Shown here piece by piece: positions 54,863 to 63,174 of a DNA stretch of 64,000 nucleotides (position 1 is the first letter of the stretch; the number at the start of each line of letters is the position of its first letter). Made by a program: the position numbers and the translations under genes. The DNA lies in the NCBI GenBank assembly GCA_963746465.1, contig CAVVAY010000005.1, positions 310,001 through 374,000 of the forward strand, read 5' to 3'. Below the pieces are notes generated by a model. The model was given only the letters and a program-made list of their open reading frames with translations. It was not told the DNA's origin and did not search any database. The stretch is from CAVVAY01 sp963746465. Its GTDB lineage: Bacteria; Actinomycetota; Actinomycetes; JACCUZ01.

Positions 54863-56212
54863 GTGACCGAGACGGACGACCTGAGCCGGCTGCGCGAGGT
54901 GGAGCAGGCCATCCTCGGGCGCGCTCCCGAGCACGACATCACGCCCTCGCTGGACCGGATCCGCGAGGTGCTGGACCTGCTCGGCTCGCCGCAGGACGCC
55001 GCCCCGGTGGTGCACGTCGCCGGCACCAACGGCAAGACGTCGACCACCCGGATGGTCGAGGCGCTGCTGCGTGAGTTCGGGCTGCGCACCGGGCGGTTCA
55101 CCAGCCCGCACATGCAGTCGGTGCGGGAGCGGATCTCCTTCGACGGTCAGCCGATCGACCCGGAGCGGTTCATCGCGACGTACGACGACGTCGCGCCCTA
55201 CCTGGACCTCGTCGACTCTCGGCATGACGTCCGGCTGTCGTTCTTCGAGGTGCTGACCGCGATGGCCTACGCCGCGTTCGCCGACGCCCCGGTCGACGTC
55301 GCCGTGGTCGAGGTCGGGATGGGCGGTGCCTGGGACGCCACCAACGTCGCGAACGCCCAGGTCGCGGTGGTCACCCCGATCGCGATCGACCACACCCACT
55401 TCCTCGGCTCGACGATCACCGAGATCGCCGGGGAGAAGGCGGGGATCCTCAAGCCCGGGTCGTACGGCGTGCTGGCCCAGCAGCCGGTGGAGGCCGCCGA
55501 GGTGCTGTTGCGCCGCTCGGTCGAGGTCGACGCCATCGTGGCCCGGGAGGGGCTGGAGTTCGGCGTGACCGCGCGCACCCTCGCGGTGGGCGGCCAGCTG
55601 GTCTCCCTGCGCGGACTGGCCGGCGACTACGACGACGTCTTCCTGCCGCTGCTCGGAGCCCACCAGGCGCACAACGCGGCCTGCGCCCTGGCAGCAGTCG
55701 AGGCGTTCCTGGGCGGGGCGCACGCCGAGCGGGGCCAGCTGGACGTCGACCTGGTGCGCGCGGCGTTCGCCGCTGTCAGCTCTCCGGGCCGCCTGGAGAC
55801 CGTCCGCAGCTCCCCGACGGTGGTGCTGGACGCGGCGCACAACCCGGCCGGCGCCCGCGCCACGGCCGAGGCGGTGGGGGAGTCCTTCGGCTTCAACCGG
55901 CTGGTCGGTGTCTTCGCCGCGATGGCCGACAAGGACGTCCGCGGCATGCTCGAGGCGCTGGAGCCGGTTCTGGCGGAGGTGGTGATCACCGAGTCCACGT
56001 CCGGCCGGGCGATGCCGGCCGACGAGCTGGCCGTGATCGCGGTCGAGGTCTTCGGCGCCGACCGGGTCGAGGTCTCGCCGCGGCTGGACGACGCCATCGA
56101 CTCGGCGGTGACCCTCGCCGAGGAGGAGGGTCACTTCGGCGGGTCCGGCGTCCTGGTGACCGGCTCGATCGTCACGGTCGCCGAGGCACGCACCCTGCTG
56201 GGCCGGAGCTGA
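54863..56212 (+). CDS. folC: Bifunctional folylpolyglutamate / dihydrofolate synthase
   Basis: A 449-residue Mur-ligase-fold enzyme with P-loop AGTNGKTST, the Mg site in HMQSVRERI, and the family motif VVEVGMGGAWDATN. The late DAAHNPAGA is characteristic of FolC. It adds glutamate to folates and may make dihydrofolate. GTG at 54863 follows a TAGACT box. DUF4233 starts 1 bp after the stop. Confidence 0.95.
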   Translation: MTETDDLSRLREVEQAILGRAPEHDITPSLDRIREVLDLLGSPQDAAPVVHVAGTNGKTSTTRMVEALLREFGLRTGRFTSPHMQSVRERISFDGQPIDPERFIATYDDVAPYLDLVDSRHDVRLSFFEVLTAMAYAAFADAPVDVAVVEVGMGGAWDATNVANAQVAVVTPIAIDHTHFLGSTITEIAGEKAGILKPGSYGVLAQQPVEAAEVLLRRSVEVDAIVAREGLEFGVTARTLAVGGQLVSLRGLAGDYDDVFLPLLGAHQAHNAACALAAVEAFLGGAHAERGQLDVDLVRAAFAAVSSPGRLETVRSSPTVVLDAAHNPAGARATAEAVGESFGFNRLVGVFAAMADKDVRGMLEALEPVLAEVVITESTSGRAMPADELAVIAVEVFGADRVEVSPRLDDAIDSAVTLAEEEGHFGGSGVLVTGSIVTVAEARTLLGRS

Positions 56213-56213
56213 C

Positions 56214-56555
56214 GTGCGGGGCATCTGCGCCGCGGTGCTGGTCTTCGAGGCAATGGTGATCCTCTTCGCCACCTTGGTCGCCCTGGACCTCTCCGACGTC
56301 AGCGACGGCACGGTGTGGGCGGTCGGTGGCGCCGGCGCTGTGCTCGCCCTGCTGCTCGCCGGGCTGCTGCGCTGGCGCTGGGCGTACGTCGCGGGCTCGG
56401 TTCTGCAGGTGGCGCTGGTCGCGGCCGGGCTCGTCGTGCCGGTGATGTTCTTCCTCGGCCTGCTGTTCGCCGGCCTGTGGTTCCTGGCGCTGCACCTCGG
56501 CCGCAAGGTCGAGCGGATCCAGGCCGCCCGGGTCGCCGGCGAGGCCGGTCAGTAG
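56214..56555 (+). CDS. DUF4233 membrane protein
   Basis: A 113-residue protein with three or four hydrophobic helices and a charged C-terminus (GRKVERIQAARVAGEAGQ). DUF4233 almost always follows folC in actinobacteria; its role is not known. The GTG start lies 1 bp after the folC stop. ndk follows. Confidence 0.88.
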   Translation: MRGICAAVLVFEAMVILFATLVALDLSDVSDGTVWAVGGAGAVLALLLAGLLRWRWAYVAGSVLQVALVAAGLVVPVMFFLGLLFAGLWFLALHLGRKVERIQAARVAGEAGQ

Positions 56556-56558
56556 CCT
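56553..56558 (+). promoter_or_regulatory. Probable -10 box upstream of ndk
   Basis: TAGCCT overlaps the DUF4233 stop (TAG) and lies 8 nt before the ndk GTG. A leaderless ndk message is likely; no Shine-Dalgarno is present. Confidence 0.45.
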
Positions 56559-56566
56559 TGCCGACC

Positions 56567-56974
56567 GTGACCGAGCGAACCCTGGTGCTGATCAAGCCCG
56601 ACGCCGTCCGCCGCGGCCTGCTCGGCGAGGTGCTGGGCCGGTTCGAGCGCAAGGGCCTCACAGTGGTGACGCTCGACCAGCGCACCATCGACGGCGAGAC
56701 CGCCGACCGGCACTACGCCGAGCACGTGCAGCGCGACTTCTACCCGCCGCTGCGCGAGTTCATCACCTCCGGCCCGCTGGTGGCGATGGTGCTGGAGGGC
56801 GACCAGGCGATCGCCGTGGTGCGAGCGCTCAACGGGGCCACCGACGGCCGGGTCGCCGCCCCCGGGACGATCCGCGGCGACCTGTCCCTGTCGAACCGTG
56901 AGAACTTGGTCCACGCCTCGGACTCCGCCGAGTCGGCCGCCCGCGAGATAGCGATCTTCTTCCCCGAACTTTGA
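56567..56974 (+). CDS. ndk: Nucleoside diphosphate kinase
   Basis: A 135-residue NDPK. It begins ERTLVLIKPDAVRRGLLGEV, and the phosphorylated histidine is in NLVHASDSAESA. It transfers gamma-phosphate from ATP to other NDPs. The GTG at 56567 fits the family N-terminus. It is followed by a 146-bp region leading to mreB, with a TACGAT box at 57021. Confidence 0.95.
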   Translation: MTERTLVLIKPDAVRRGLLGEVLGRFERKGLTVVTLDQRTIDGETADRHYAEHVQRDFYPPLREFITSGPLVAMVLEGDQAIAVVRALNGATDGRVAAPGTIRGDLSLSNRENLVHASDSAESAAREIAIFFPEL

Positions 56975-57020
56975 CCCGGCGCGCTCGTGTGCCATCAAGG
57001 TCGGGGCGGTCTCGCGCCGA

Positions 57021-57026
57021 TACGAT
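57021..57026 (+). promoter_or_regulatory. Possible -10 box upstream of mreB
   Basis: TACGAT lies 95 nt before the mreB ATG in the only long gap of this gene block. No convincing -35 is visible at the right distance. Confidence 0.3.
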
Positions 57027-57120
57027 GACGACGTCGTAACCGCTCTCGGGCGGTTCCTCCGCCGCGGCCGCCTGTGCCGCACGATCCACCGCTGACGCTA
57101 CTCGGGAAGGCCCCCCGCTC

Positions 57121-58152
57121 ATGGGTAACAAGTTGTCGTTCATCGGCCGGGACATGGCCGTCGACCTCGGGACGGCCAACACCCTGGTCTACGTCCGGGG
57201 CAAGGGCATCGTCCTCAACGAGCCCTCGGTCGTGGCCATCAACACCAACACCGGGGGCATCCTGGCCGTCGGGGCCGAGGCGAAGAAGATGATCGGCCGG
57301 ACGCCGGGCAACATCGTGGCGATCCGCCCGCTCAAGGACGGCGTGATCGCCGACTTCGACACCACCGAGCGGATGCTGCGCTACTTCATCCAGAAGGTTC
57401 ACAAGCGCCGGCACCTGGCCAAGCCGCGGATCGTGGTCTGCGTGCCGAGCGGCATCACCGGCGTCGAGCAGCGTGCGGTCAAGGACGCCGGCTACGCGGC
57501 CGGGGCGCGCAAGGTCTACATCATCGAGGAGCCGATGGCCGCGGCGATCGGCGCCGGCCTGCCGGTGCACGAGCCGACGGGCAACATGGTCGTGGACATC
57601 GGTGGCGGCACCACCGAGGTCGCCGTGATCTCGCTCGGCGGCATCGTCACCAGCCAGTCGATCCGCACCGGGGGCGACGAGCTGGACCAGGCGATCATCA
57701 CCTACGTGAAGAAGGAGTACTCGCTCATGCTGGGCGAGCGCACCGCGGAAGAGATCAAGATGGCGATCGGGTCGGCATTCCCGTCGCCGGAGGAGCCGCA
57801 CGCCGAGATCCGCGGCCGAGACCTCGTCTCAGGGCTGCCGAAGACGATCGTCGTGAGCGCCGAGGAGATCCGCAAGGCCATCGAGGAGCCGGTCAACTCC
57901 ATCATCGACGCGGTCAAGACCACCCTCGACAAGTGCCCGCCCGAGCTGTCCGGCGACATCATGGACCGCGGCATCGTCATCACCGGCGGCGGTGCGCTGC
58001 TCAAGGGGCTGGACGAGCGGCTGCGGCACGAGACGGGCATGCCGATCCACATCACCGACCGCCCCCTGGACTCGGTGGCCATGGGCTCGGGCAAGTGTGT
58101 CGAGGAGTTCGAGGCGCTGCAGCAGGTGCTGATCTCCGAGCCGCGGCACTAG
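57121..58152 (+). CDS. mreB: Rod shape-determining protein MreB
   Basis: A 343-residue actin-fold ATPase: phosphate-1 motif DMAVDLGTANTLVY, phosphate-2 MVVDIGGGTTEVAVIS and adenosine motif GIVITGGGALLKGL. It forms membrane filaments that direct wall synthesis; in mycelial actinobacteria it also acts in spore walls. ATG at 57121 follows GGAAGG. It heads the mreBCD-mrdA-rodA cluster. Confidence 0.97.
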   Translation: MGNKLSFIGRDMAVDLGTANTLVYVRGKGIVLNEPSVVAINTNTGGILAVGAEAKKMIGRTPGNIVAIRPLKDGVIADFDTTERMLRYFIQKVHKRRHLAKPRIVVCVPSGITGVEQRAVKDAGYAAGARKVYIIEEPMAAAIGAGLPVHEPTGNMVVDIGGGTTEVAVISLGGIVTSQSIRTGGDELDQAIITYVKKEYSLMLGERTAEEIKMAIGSAFPSPEEPHAEIRGRDLVSGLPKTIVVSAEEIRKAIEEPVNSIIDAVKTTLDKCPPELSGDIMDRGIVITGGGALLKGLDERLRHETGMPIHITDRPLDSVAMGSGKCVEEFEALQQVLISEPRH

Positions 58153-58180
58153 CCGTCAACCGTCGGCGACGCCGGACGAG

Positions 58181-59116
58181 ATGAACAGGGACACGCGTCG
58201 CACGCGGGTGGTGCTCGCGCTGCTCCTCGTCACCTCGGTCAGCCTGATCACGATCGACTACCGCGGTGGTGACAGCTCTCCCCTGGACGGTGTCCGGTCG
58301 CTCGCGGCGGCGGTGTTCGGTCCGGTGGAGCGGGTGGCCGCGGCCATCGCCAGCCCGGTCAGCGACGCGGTCGACAGCGTCGGCCGGCTCGGGAACGGCC
58401 GCGACGAGGCCGACCGGCTGGAGAAGGAGAACCAGGAGCTCAAGCGCCGCCTGCGCACCAGCGGGGTCGACCGGAACCGGGTCCAGGAGCTGGACGACCT
58501 GCTGCACCTCGCCGGAGCAGGACGCTACCGGGTGCTGCCGGCCCAGGTGATCGCGATCGGGTCGGCGCAGACCTTCTCCTGGACCGTCACCCTCGACGCC
58601 GGGAGCAGGGACGGCATCCGGCCGGACATGACGGTGCTCAACGGCGACGGTCTGGTCGGCAGGGTGAAGACGGTGGGTCCCTCGACCGCGACGGTGCTGC
58701 TCGCCGTGGACCCGGAGTCGTCGGTGGGGGTGCGGCTCGAGGGTTCGATGGAGGTGGGGTTCACCACCGGTCAGGGCATCGGCGACGACGGTCACCTGGA
58801 CCTGCAGCTGCTCGACGGCCAGTCCACCGTCGAGCGCGGCGACCGGCTGGTGACCTTCGGCTCCCAGGGCGCGACGCCGTACGTGCCCGGAGTCCCGGTC
58901 GGCGAGGTCGTCTCGGTCCAGGGCACGCCGGGGTCCCAGACCCGGGCCGCCGTGGTGGCGCCGTACGTCGACTTCAGCTCACTGGACCTGGTGGGCATCG
59001 TGATCGAGCCACCGCGCCGCGACCCGCGGGACGCCGTGCTGCCCCCGCAGCCGGTCGAGACACCGGCGCCGACGGTCACCGTGACCGTCACCCCGACCCC
59101 GACGGCGCGAGGCTGA
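58181..59116 (+). CDS. mreC: Rod shape-determining protein MreC
   Basis: A 311-residue protein with one N-terminal helix (residues about 8-25), a coiled coil (DEADRLEKENQELKRRLR) and two beta domains including GDGLVGRVKTVGPSTATVLL and VTFGSQGATPYVPGVPVG. The tail is Pro/Thr-rich with TVTVTVTPTPTA. It links MreB to PBP2 and RodA outside the membrane. mreD starts 1 bp after its stop. Confidence 0.94.
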   Translation: MNRDTRRTRVVLALLLVTSVSLITIDYRGGDSSPLDGVRSLAAAVFGPVERVAAAIASPVSDAVDSVGRLGNGRDEADRLEKENQELKRRLRTSGVDRNRVQELDDLLHLAGAGRYRVLPAQVIAIGSAQTFSWTVTLDAGSRDGIRPDMTVLNGDGLVGRVKTVGPSTATVLLAVDPESSVGVRLEGSMEVGFTTGQGIGDDGHLDLQLLDGQSTVERGDRLVTFGSQGATPYVPGVPVGEVVSVQGTPGSQTRAAVVAPYVDFSSLDLVGIVIEPPRRDPRDAVLPPQPVETPAPTVTVTVTPTPTARG

Positions 59117-59117
59117 C

Positions 59118-59633
59118 ATGCCGTCTGCCCGCGTCGTGCTGGCGGTGGTGATGGTGACCGTCGCACTCGCCCTGCAGGTGACGTTGCTGTCGCGGTTGCC
59201 GCTGCCCGGCGCGACGCCGGACCTGCTGCTGCTCGTGGTGGTGTCGCTGGCGCTGGCCCACGGCCCGGGGTTCGGCCTCGGCTGCGGCTTCGGGGCCGGC
59301 CTGGCGGCGGACCTGGTGCCCCCAGCGGACCACGAGGTCGGCCGCTGGGCGCTCGTGCTGACCCTGGTCGGCTACCTCGCCGGCCTGGCGCGAGCCGAGA
59401 CCCGCCGGTCCGCCTTCGTCCCGCTGGTCGTCGTCGCGGTCGCCGGTGGCGGGTCGGTGCTGCTGTACGCCGGACTGGGTGCGCTGATGGACGACCCGAA
59501 CGTCACCTGGCAGGCGGTGCGCGCCCTGCTGCCCACCGCGATCGTCTACGACGTGGTGCTGAGCACCTTCGTCGTTCCCGGCGTCCTGGCCCTGGCCGGC
59601 CGAGCCGAGCCGAGCCAGATGGTGTACGCATGA
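59118..59633 (+). CDS. mreD: Rod shape-determining protein MreD
   Basis: A 171-residue protein with five or six membrane helices (for example LLLLVVVSLALAHGPGFGLG and VPLVVVAVAGGGSVLLYAGLG). MreD completes the MreBCD scaffold. Its stop overlaps the ATG of the mini-ORF in the following repeat, so ribosomes could pass from mreD to mrdA through it. Confidence 0.9.
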   Translation: MPSARVVLAVVMVTVALALQVTLLSRLPLPGATPDLLLLVVVSLALAHGPGFGLGCGFGAGLAADLVPPADHEVGRWALVLTLVGYLAGLARAETRRSAFVPLVVVAVAGGGSVLLYAGLGALMDDPNVTWQAVRALLPTAIVYDVVLSTFVVPGVLALAGRAEPSQMVYA

Positions 59634-59686
59634 CCACCCCACGAAATCGCTCGCTGGCGATCACGATCGCGCGGGGGCCCCGGTGA
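59630..59686 (+). CDS. Coupled mini-ORF in intercistronic repeat, copy 2
   Basis: An 18-codon frame, MTTPRNRSLAITIARGPR. Its ATG overlaps the mreD stop (ATGA at 59630) and its TGA overlaps the mrdA GTG (GTGA at 59683). It has the same design and part of the same sequence (PRNxSL, RGxP) as 3239-3298. It is either a coupling device or a repeat passenger; no function is known. Confidence 0.4.
   Translation: MTTPRNRSLAITIARGPR
59637..59681 (+). repeat. Dispersed intercistronic repeat, copy 2
   Basis: A 45-nt element starting CCCCACGAAATCGCTCGCTG and ending GCGGGGGCCCC, matching 3249-3292 in both ends and position. The G-rich right end can pair with the C-rich left end. Confidence 0.6.
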
Positions 59687-61935
59687 GCGAGCGGAGCAGG
59701 TTGCGGCTGGTGGTGCTGCAGGTCCTGGTGCTCTCGCTGCTCGCCACCCTGCTCGGCCGGCTCTGGTACGTGCAGGTGGTGGCCGCGGAGAACTACAAGA
59801 CGGCTGCGGCCGAGAACCGGACCCGGGAGATCATCACGCCCGCTGCACGCGGCATGATCCTCGACTCCCGGGGCCGGCCGCTGGCCCGCAACCGCACCGC
59901 GCTGGTGGTCTCGATCAGTCGCACCGCGCTGCTGCGCCAGCGTGACGGCGGCCGCGAGCTGGTCGCCAAGGTCGCCGCCGTCATCGGGGAGCCGTTCGAG
60001 GACGTGTGGGACAAGACCCGGCTCTGCGGGTCGGCCGGTGCGCCGCCCTCGCCGCGCTGCTTCAACGGCTCGCCGTACCAGCCGATCCCGGTCACCGACG
60101 AGGCCAGCACCGCGATGGCGCTGCAGATCATGGAGCGCCGCGAGGACTTCCCTGGTGTCTCCGCCGAGCTCACCGCTGTCCGCGAGTACCCGCAGCCGCT
60201 CAGCGCCAACGCAGCGCACGAGCTGGGCTACCTCGGGCCGGTCACCGACGACGAGCTGGCGGCCCGGACGAGAGCGTCCACGCAGTCGCGGCGCAACCAG
60301 CCTCGGCTGAACGAGACGGTCCTGCAGCGCACCGACCTGATCGGCCGGGCCGGGCTCGAACGTCAGTACGACGACGACCTGCGGGGTCGCCCCGGTGTCA
60401 AGACCCTTGCGGTCGACCACCAGGGCGGCGTCAGCGCTGTGCTCTCCGAGACGCAGCCCACGCCGGGCAACTACCTGGTCACCACGATCGACGCGAAGGT
60501 GCAGGCGGAGGCCGAGAAGCAGCTGAAGGCCGCCATCATGCGAGCCCGGCAGACCGGTGACATCAACAAGGGCTACTCGACCAAGCTCAAGGCCGACTCC
60601 GGTGCCGTTGTGGTGATGGACGTGCGGACCGGCGGGATCGTCGCGATGGCCAGCTGGCCGACGTACGACCCGAACATCTGGGTCGGCGGCATCAGCACCA
60701 AGGACTACAGGTCGATCACCAGCAAGAAGAACAACTATCCCAACCAGTCGCGGGCGTTCCAGGGCGAGTTCGCGCCGGCCTCGACGTTCAAGGCGGTCTC
60801 CCTGCCGGCGGCGGTCAAGGCTGGTTACTCGCTGAACGGTTCCTACAACTGCCCGTCGGCCTACTCCATCGGCGGGACGCCCAAGCGCAACTACGAGTCG
60901 CAGGGGTACGGCGTCATCCCGATGTACCGCGCCATCCAGGTGTCCTGCGACACGGTGTTCTACAAGTTCGCCTACGAGACCTGGCTGCGGATGGGTGGGC
61001 TGCACCCGAAGAAGAACGCGAAGGACCCGTTCACCGAGATGGCCAAGGCATACGGGCTCGGCCGGCCGACCGGCCTGGACCTGCCGAGCGAGTCGGACGG
61101 ACGGATCGCCGACCGGGCCTGGAAGCGGGCCTACTGGAAGGCGACCAAGGACTTCTACTGCGCGAAGGCGAAGACCGGCTACCCCGAGGTCGCCAGCAAG
61201 GACCCGCAGCGGGCGGCCTACCTGTTGCAGCTGTCGAAGGAGAACTGCGTCGACGGGTGGGCCTACCGCGGTGGAGACGCCGCCAACTTCGCGATCGGGC
61301 AGGGCGACACGACGACCACTCCGCTGCAGATGGCACGGGTCTACAGCGCGGTCGCCAACGGCGGCACGCTGGTGACGCCGCACATCGGCCGGGCCGTGGT
61401 CACCCCCGAGGGCAAGCTGGTCCGCCGCATCGAGCCCGAGCCCGCCGGGCGGATCCCGGTCAGCCAGACGACGCTGACCTGGCTCCGGCACGCCTTGCGC
61501 GGGGTGACCGAGGGCGGCACCGGCTACGGCCCGTTCGCGCGGGCCGAGTTCCCGCTGACGAAGGTTCCGGTGGCCACCAAGACCGGCACCGGCGAGGTCT
61601 ACGGCAAGCAGACGACGTCGTGGTTCGCCTCCTACGCGCCCGCGGACGAGCCGCAGTACGCGGTCGTGATGATGGTCAGCCAGGGCGGTACCGGATCGGG
61701 CGTGTCCGGGCCGTCGGTGGCAGAGCTCTACAAGACGCTGTTCGGGATCTCCGGGCAGAAGGTCGACCTCGCCAAGGCGCAGCCGCCCGGCGGCCACCCG
61801 ACCTCGGTGCTCCCGGTCGTCCGGCCGGACGGCACCGTGCTCTCACCGGAGAGCCGGCGGCCGGCCGCCGACCGCGTTCCCGACCTGCCTGGTCCCGAGC
61901 TGACGGCCTACCGGCGGGACGAGGGCGGCGACTGA
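59683..61935 (+). CDS. mrdA: Penicillin-binding protein 2 (elongasome transpeptidase)
   Basis: A 750-residue class B PBP with a short cytoplasmic start, one helix (residues 5-25, VLVLSLLATLLGRLWYV), a dimerisation domain and a transpeptidase domain. Active-site motifs are S367-T-F-K370, S421-C-D and K633-T-G. It crosslinks peptidoglycan with RodA. The tail beyond about 720 is Pro/Arg-rich. GTG at 59683 overlaps the mini-ORF stop. rodA overlaps its stop by 1 nt. Confidence 0.95.
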   Translation: MSERSRLRLVVLQVLVLSLLATLLGRLWYVQVVAAENYKTAAAENRTREIITPAARGMILDSRGRPLARNRTALVVSISRTALLRQRDGGRELVAKVAAVIGEPFEDVWDKTRLCGSAGAPPSPRCFNGSPYQPIPVTDEASTAMALQIMERREDFPGVSAELTAVREYPQPLSANAAHELGYLGPVTDDELAARTRASTQSRRNQPRLNETVLQRTDLIGRAGLERQYDDDLRGRPGVKTLAVDHQGGVSAVLSETQPTPGNYLVTTIDAKVQAEAEKQLKAAIMRARQTGDINKGYSTKLKADSGAVVVMDVRTGGIVAMASWPTYDPNIWVGGISTKDYRSITSKKNNYPNQSRAFQGEFAPASTFKAVSLPAAVKAGYSLNGSYNCPSAYSIGGTPKRNYESQGYGVIPMYRAIQVSCDTVFYKFAYETWLRMGGLHPKKNAKDPFTEMAKAYGLGRPTGLDLPSESDGRIADRAWKRAYWKATKDFYCAKAKTGYPEVASKDPQRAAYLLQLSKENCVDGWAYRGGDAANFAIGQGDTTTTPLQMARVYSAVANGGTLVTPHIGRAVVTPEGKLVRRIEPEPAGRIPVSQTTLTWLRHALRGVTEGGTGYGPFARAEFPLTKVPVATKTGTGEVYGKQTTSWFASYAPADEPQYAVVMMVSQGGTGSGVSGPSVAELYKTLFGISGQKVDLAKAQPPGGHPTSVLPVVRPDGTVLSPESRRPAADRVPDLPGPELTAYRRDEGGD

Positions 61936-63119
61936 TGTCTGTCGGCTACCGACCCACGCCGTACACCGTCCCGCCGCAGCGGCGCGGTGCTCGCCTGCTG
62001 CGCCGCGACGCGACGCTGCGCCGGATCGACTGGACCCTGCTGCTCGCGGTCCTCGCCCTCTGCTCGCTCGGCGGCGCGCTGGTGTGGTCGGCGACCCGGC
62101 AGGCAGCCCTCGACTCCGGCGGCGACCCGACGGCGTTCCTCAAGAAGCACGTCCTCAACGTCGCGATCGGCCTCGGTCTGAGCGTGGTCGCGTCGGTGTT
62201 CGACTACCGGATGTTGCGCGCCTACGCACCGGTGCTCTACCTGCTCTCGCTGGGTGGCCTGGTCGCGGTGCTCTCGCCGCTGGGGTCGACCATCAACGGC
62301 TCGCACTCCTGGATCGTGCTGCCAGCCGGCTTCTCGATCCAGCCCTCGGAGCTCGCGAAGGTGGCGCTGGTCGTCGGCATGGCGATGCTGCTGTCCGAGA
62401 AGCGCGACGCCGAGGACACCCCACGCGATGTCGACGTCATGCTCGCGCTGGCCTTCGCCGCCGTACCGCTCGCCCTGGTCATGCTGCAGCCGGACCTCGG
62501 GACCGCCCTCGTCGTCGCGGCGATCGTGCTCGGCGTGACCGCGGTGTCCGGGGCGCCGCTGAGATGGGTGGTCGGCCTGGTGGTGGGGGCTGCCCTGGTG
62601 GCGTTCGTGGCCGTGCAGACCGGCGTGCTCAAGGACTACCAGCTGGACCGGTTCCGGGCCTTCTACGACCCCACCGCGGACCCGAAGGGCGCCGGGTACA
62701 ACGTCCGGCAGGCGCAGATCGCGATCGGCTCCGGCGGGGTGGACGGCCAGGGCCTGTTCCACGGCGCGCAGACGCAGGGCAAGTTCGTCCCGGCGCAGCA
62801 GACCGACTTCATCTTCACCGTGGCGGGGGAGGAGCTCGGCTTCGTCGGGGCGGCCCTGCTGGTGCTGCTGCTCGGCCTGGTGCTCTGGCGGGCGGCCCGG
62901 ATCGCGCTGCACGCGGAGGACCTGTTCGGCCGGCTGGTGGCGACCGGGATCCTCTGCTGGTTCGCTTTCCAGTCCTTCGAGAACATCGGGATGACCCTCG
63001 GGATCATGCCGGTCACCGGCGTACCGTTGCCCTTCGTCTCCTACGGCGGCTCCTCGATGTTCGCCAACATGCTGGCCATCGGCCTGCTCCAGAACGTGCA
63101 CATGCGCCGCTACACCTGA
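61935..63119 (+). CDS. rodA: Rod shape-determining protein RodA (SEDS glycosyltransferase)
   Basis: A 394-residue SEDS protein with about ten helices. It has INGSHSWIVLPAGFSIQPSE, FIFTVAGEELGFVGA and PFVSYGGSSMFANM, the family signature near the C-terminus. It polymerises lipid II glycan strands together with PBP2. The ATG overlaps the mrdA stop (TGATG). Confidence 0.95.
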   Translation: MSVGYRPTPYTVPPQRRGARLLRRDATLRRIDWTLLLAVLALCSLGGALVWSATRQAALDSGGDPTAFLKKHVLNVAIGLGLSVVASVFDYRMLRAYAPVLYLLSLGGLVAVLSPLGSTINGSHSWIVLPAGFSIQPSELAKVALVVGMAMLLSEKRDAEDTPRDVDVMLALAFAAVPLALVMLQPDLGTALVVAAIVLGVTAVSGAPLRWVVGLVVGAALVAFVAVQTGVLKDYQLDRFRAFYDPTADPKGAGYNVRQAQIAIGSGGVDGQGLFHGAQTQGKFVPAQQTDFIFTVAGEELGFVGAALLVLLLGLVLWRAARIALHAEDLFGRLVATGILCWFAFQSFENIGMTLGIMPVTGVPLPFVSYGGSSMFANMLAIGLLQNVHMRRYT

Positions 63120-63174
63120 GCCGGGGTTACCCTGGGTGGTCCTCCTCGCCCCCCTCGGAAGTAGGTCTGCTGCC

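Noticed and set aside
54785..56506. Upstream extension of the valS frame
   Set aside because: The frame stays open through folC on the other strand; the valS start is fixed by homology at 54784.
60943..60951. SCD instead of SxN in PBP2 as a defect
   Set aside because: An aspartate at the third position is within the normal range for PBP2-type class B PBPs, so it is not evidence of inactivation.
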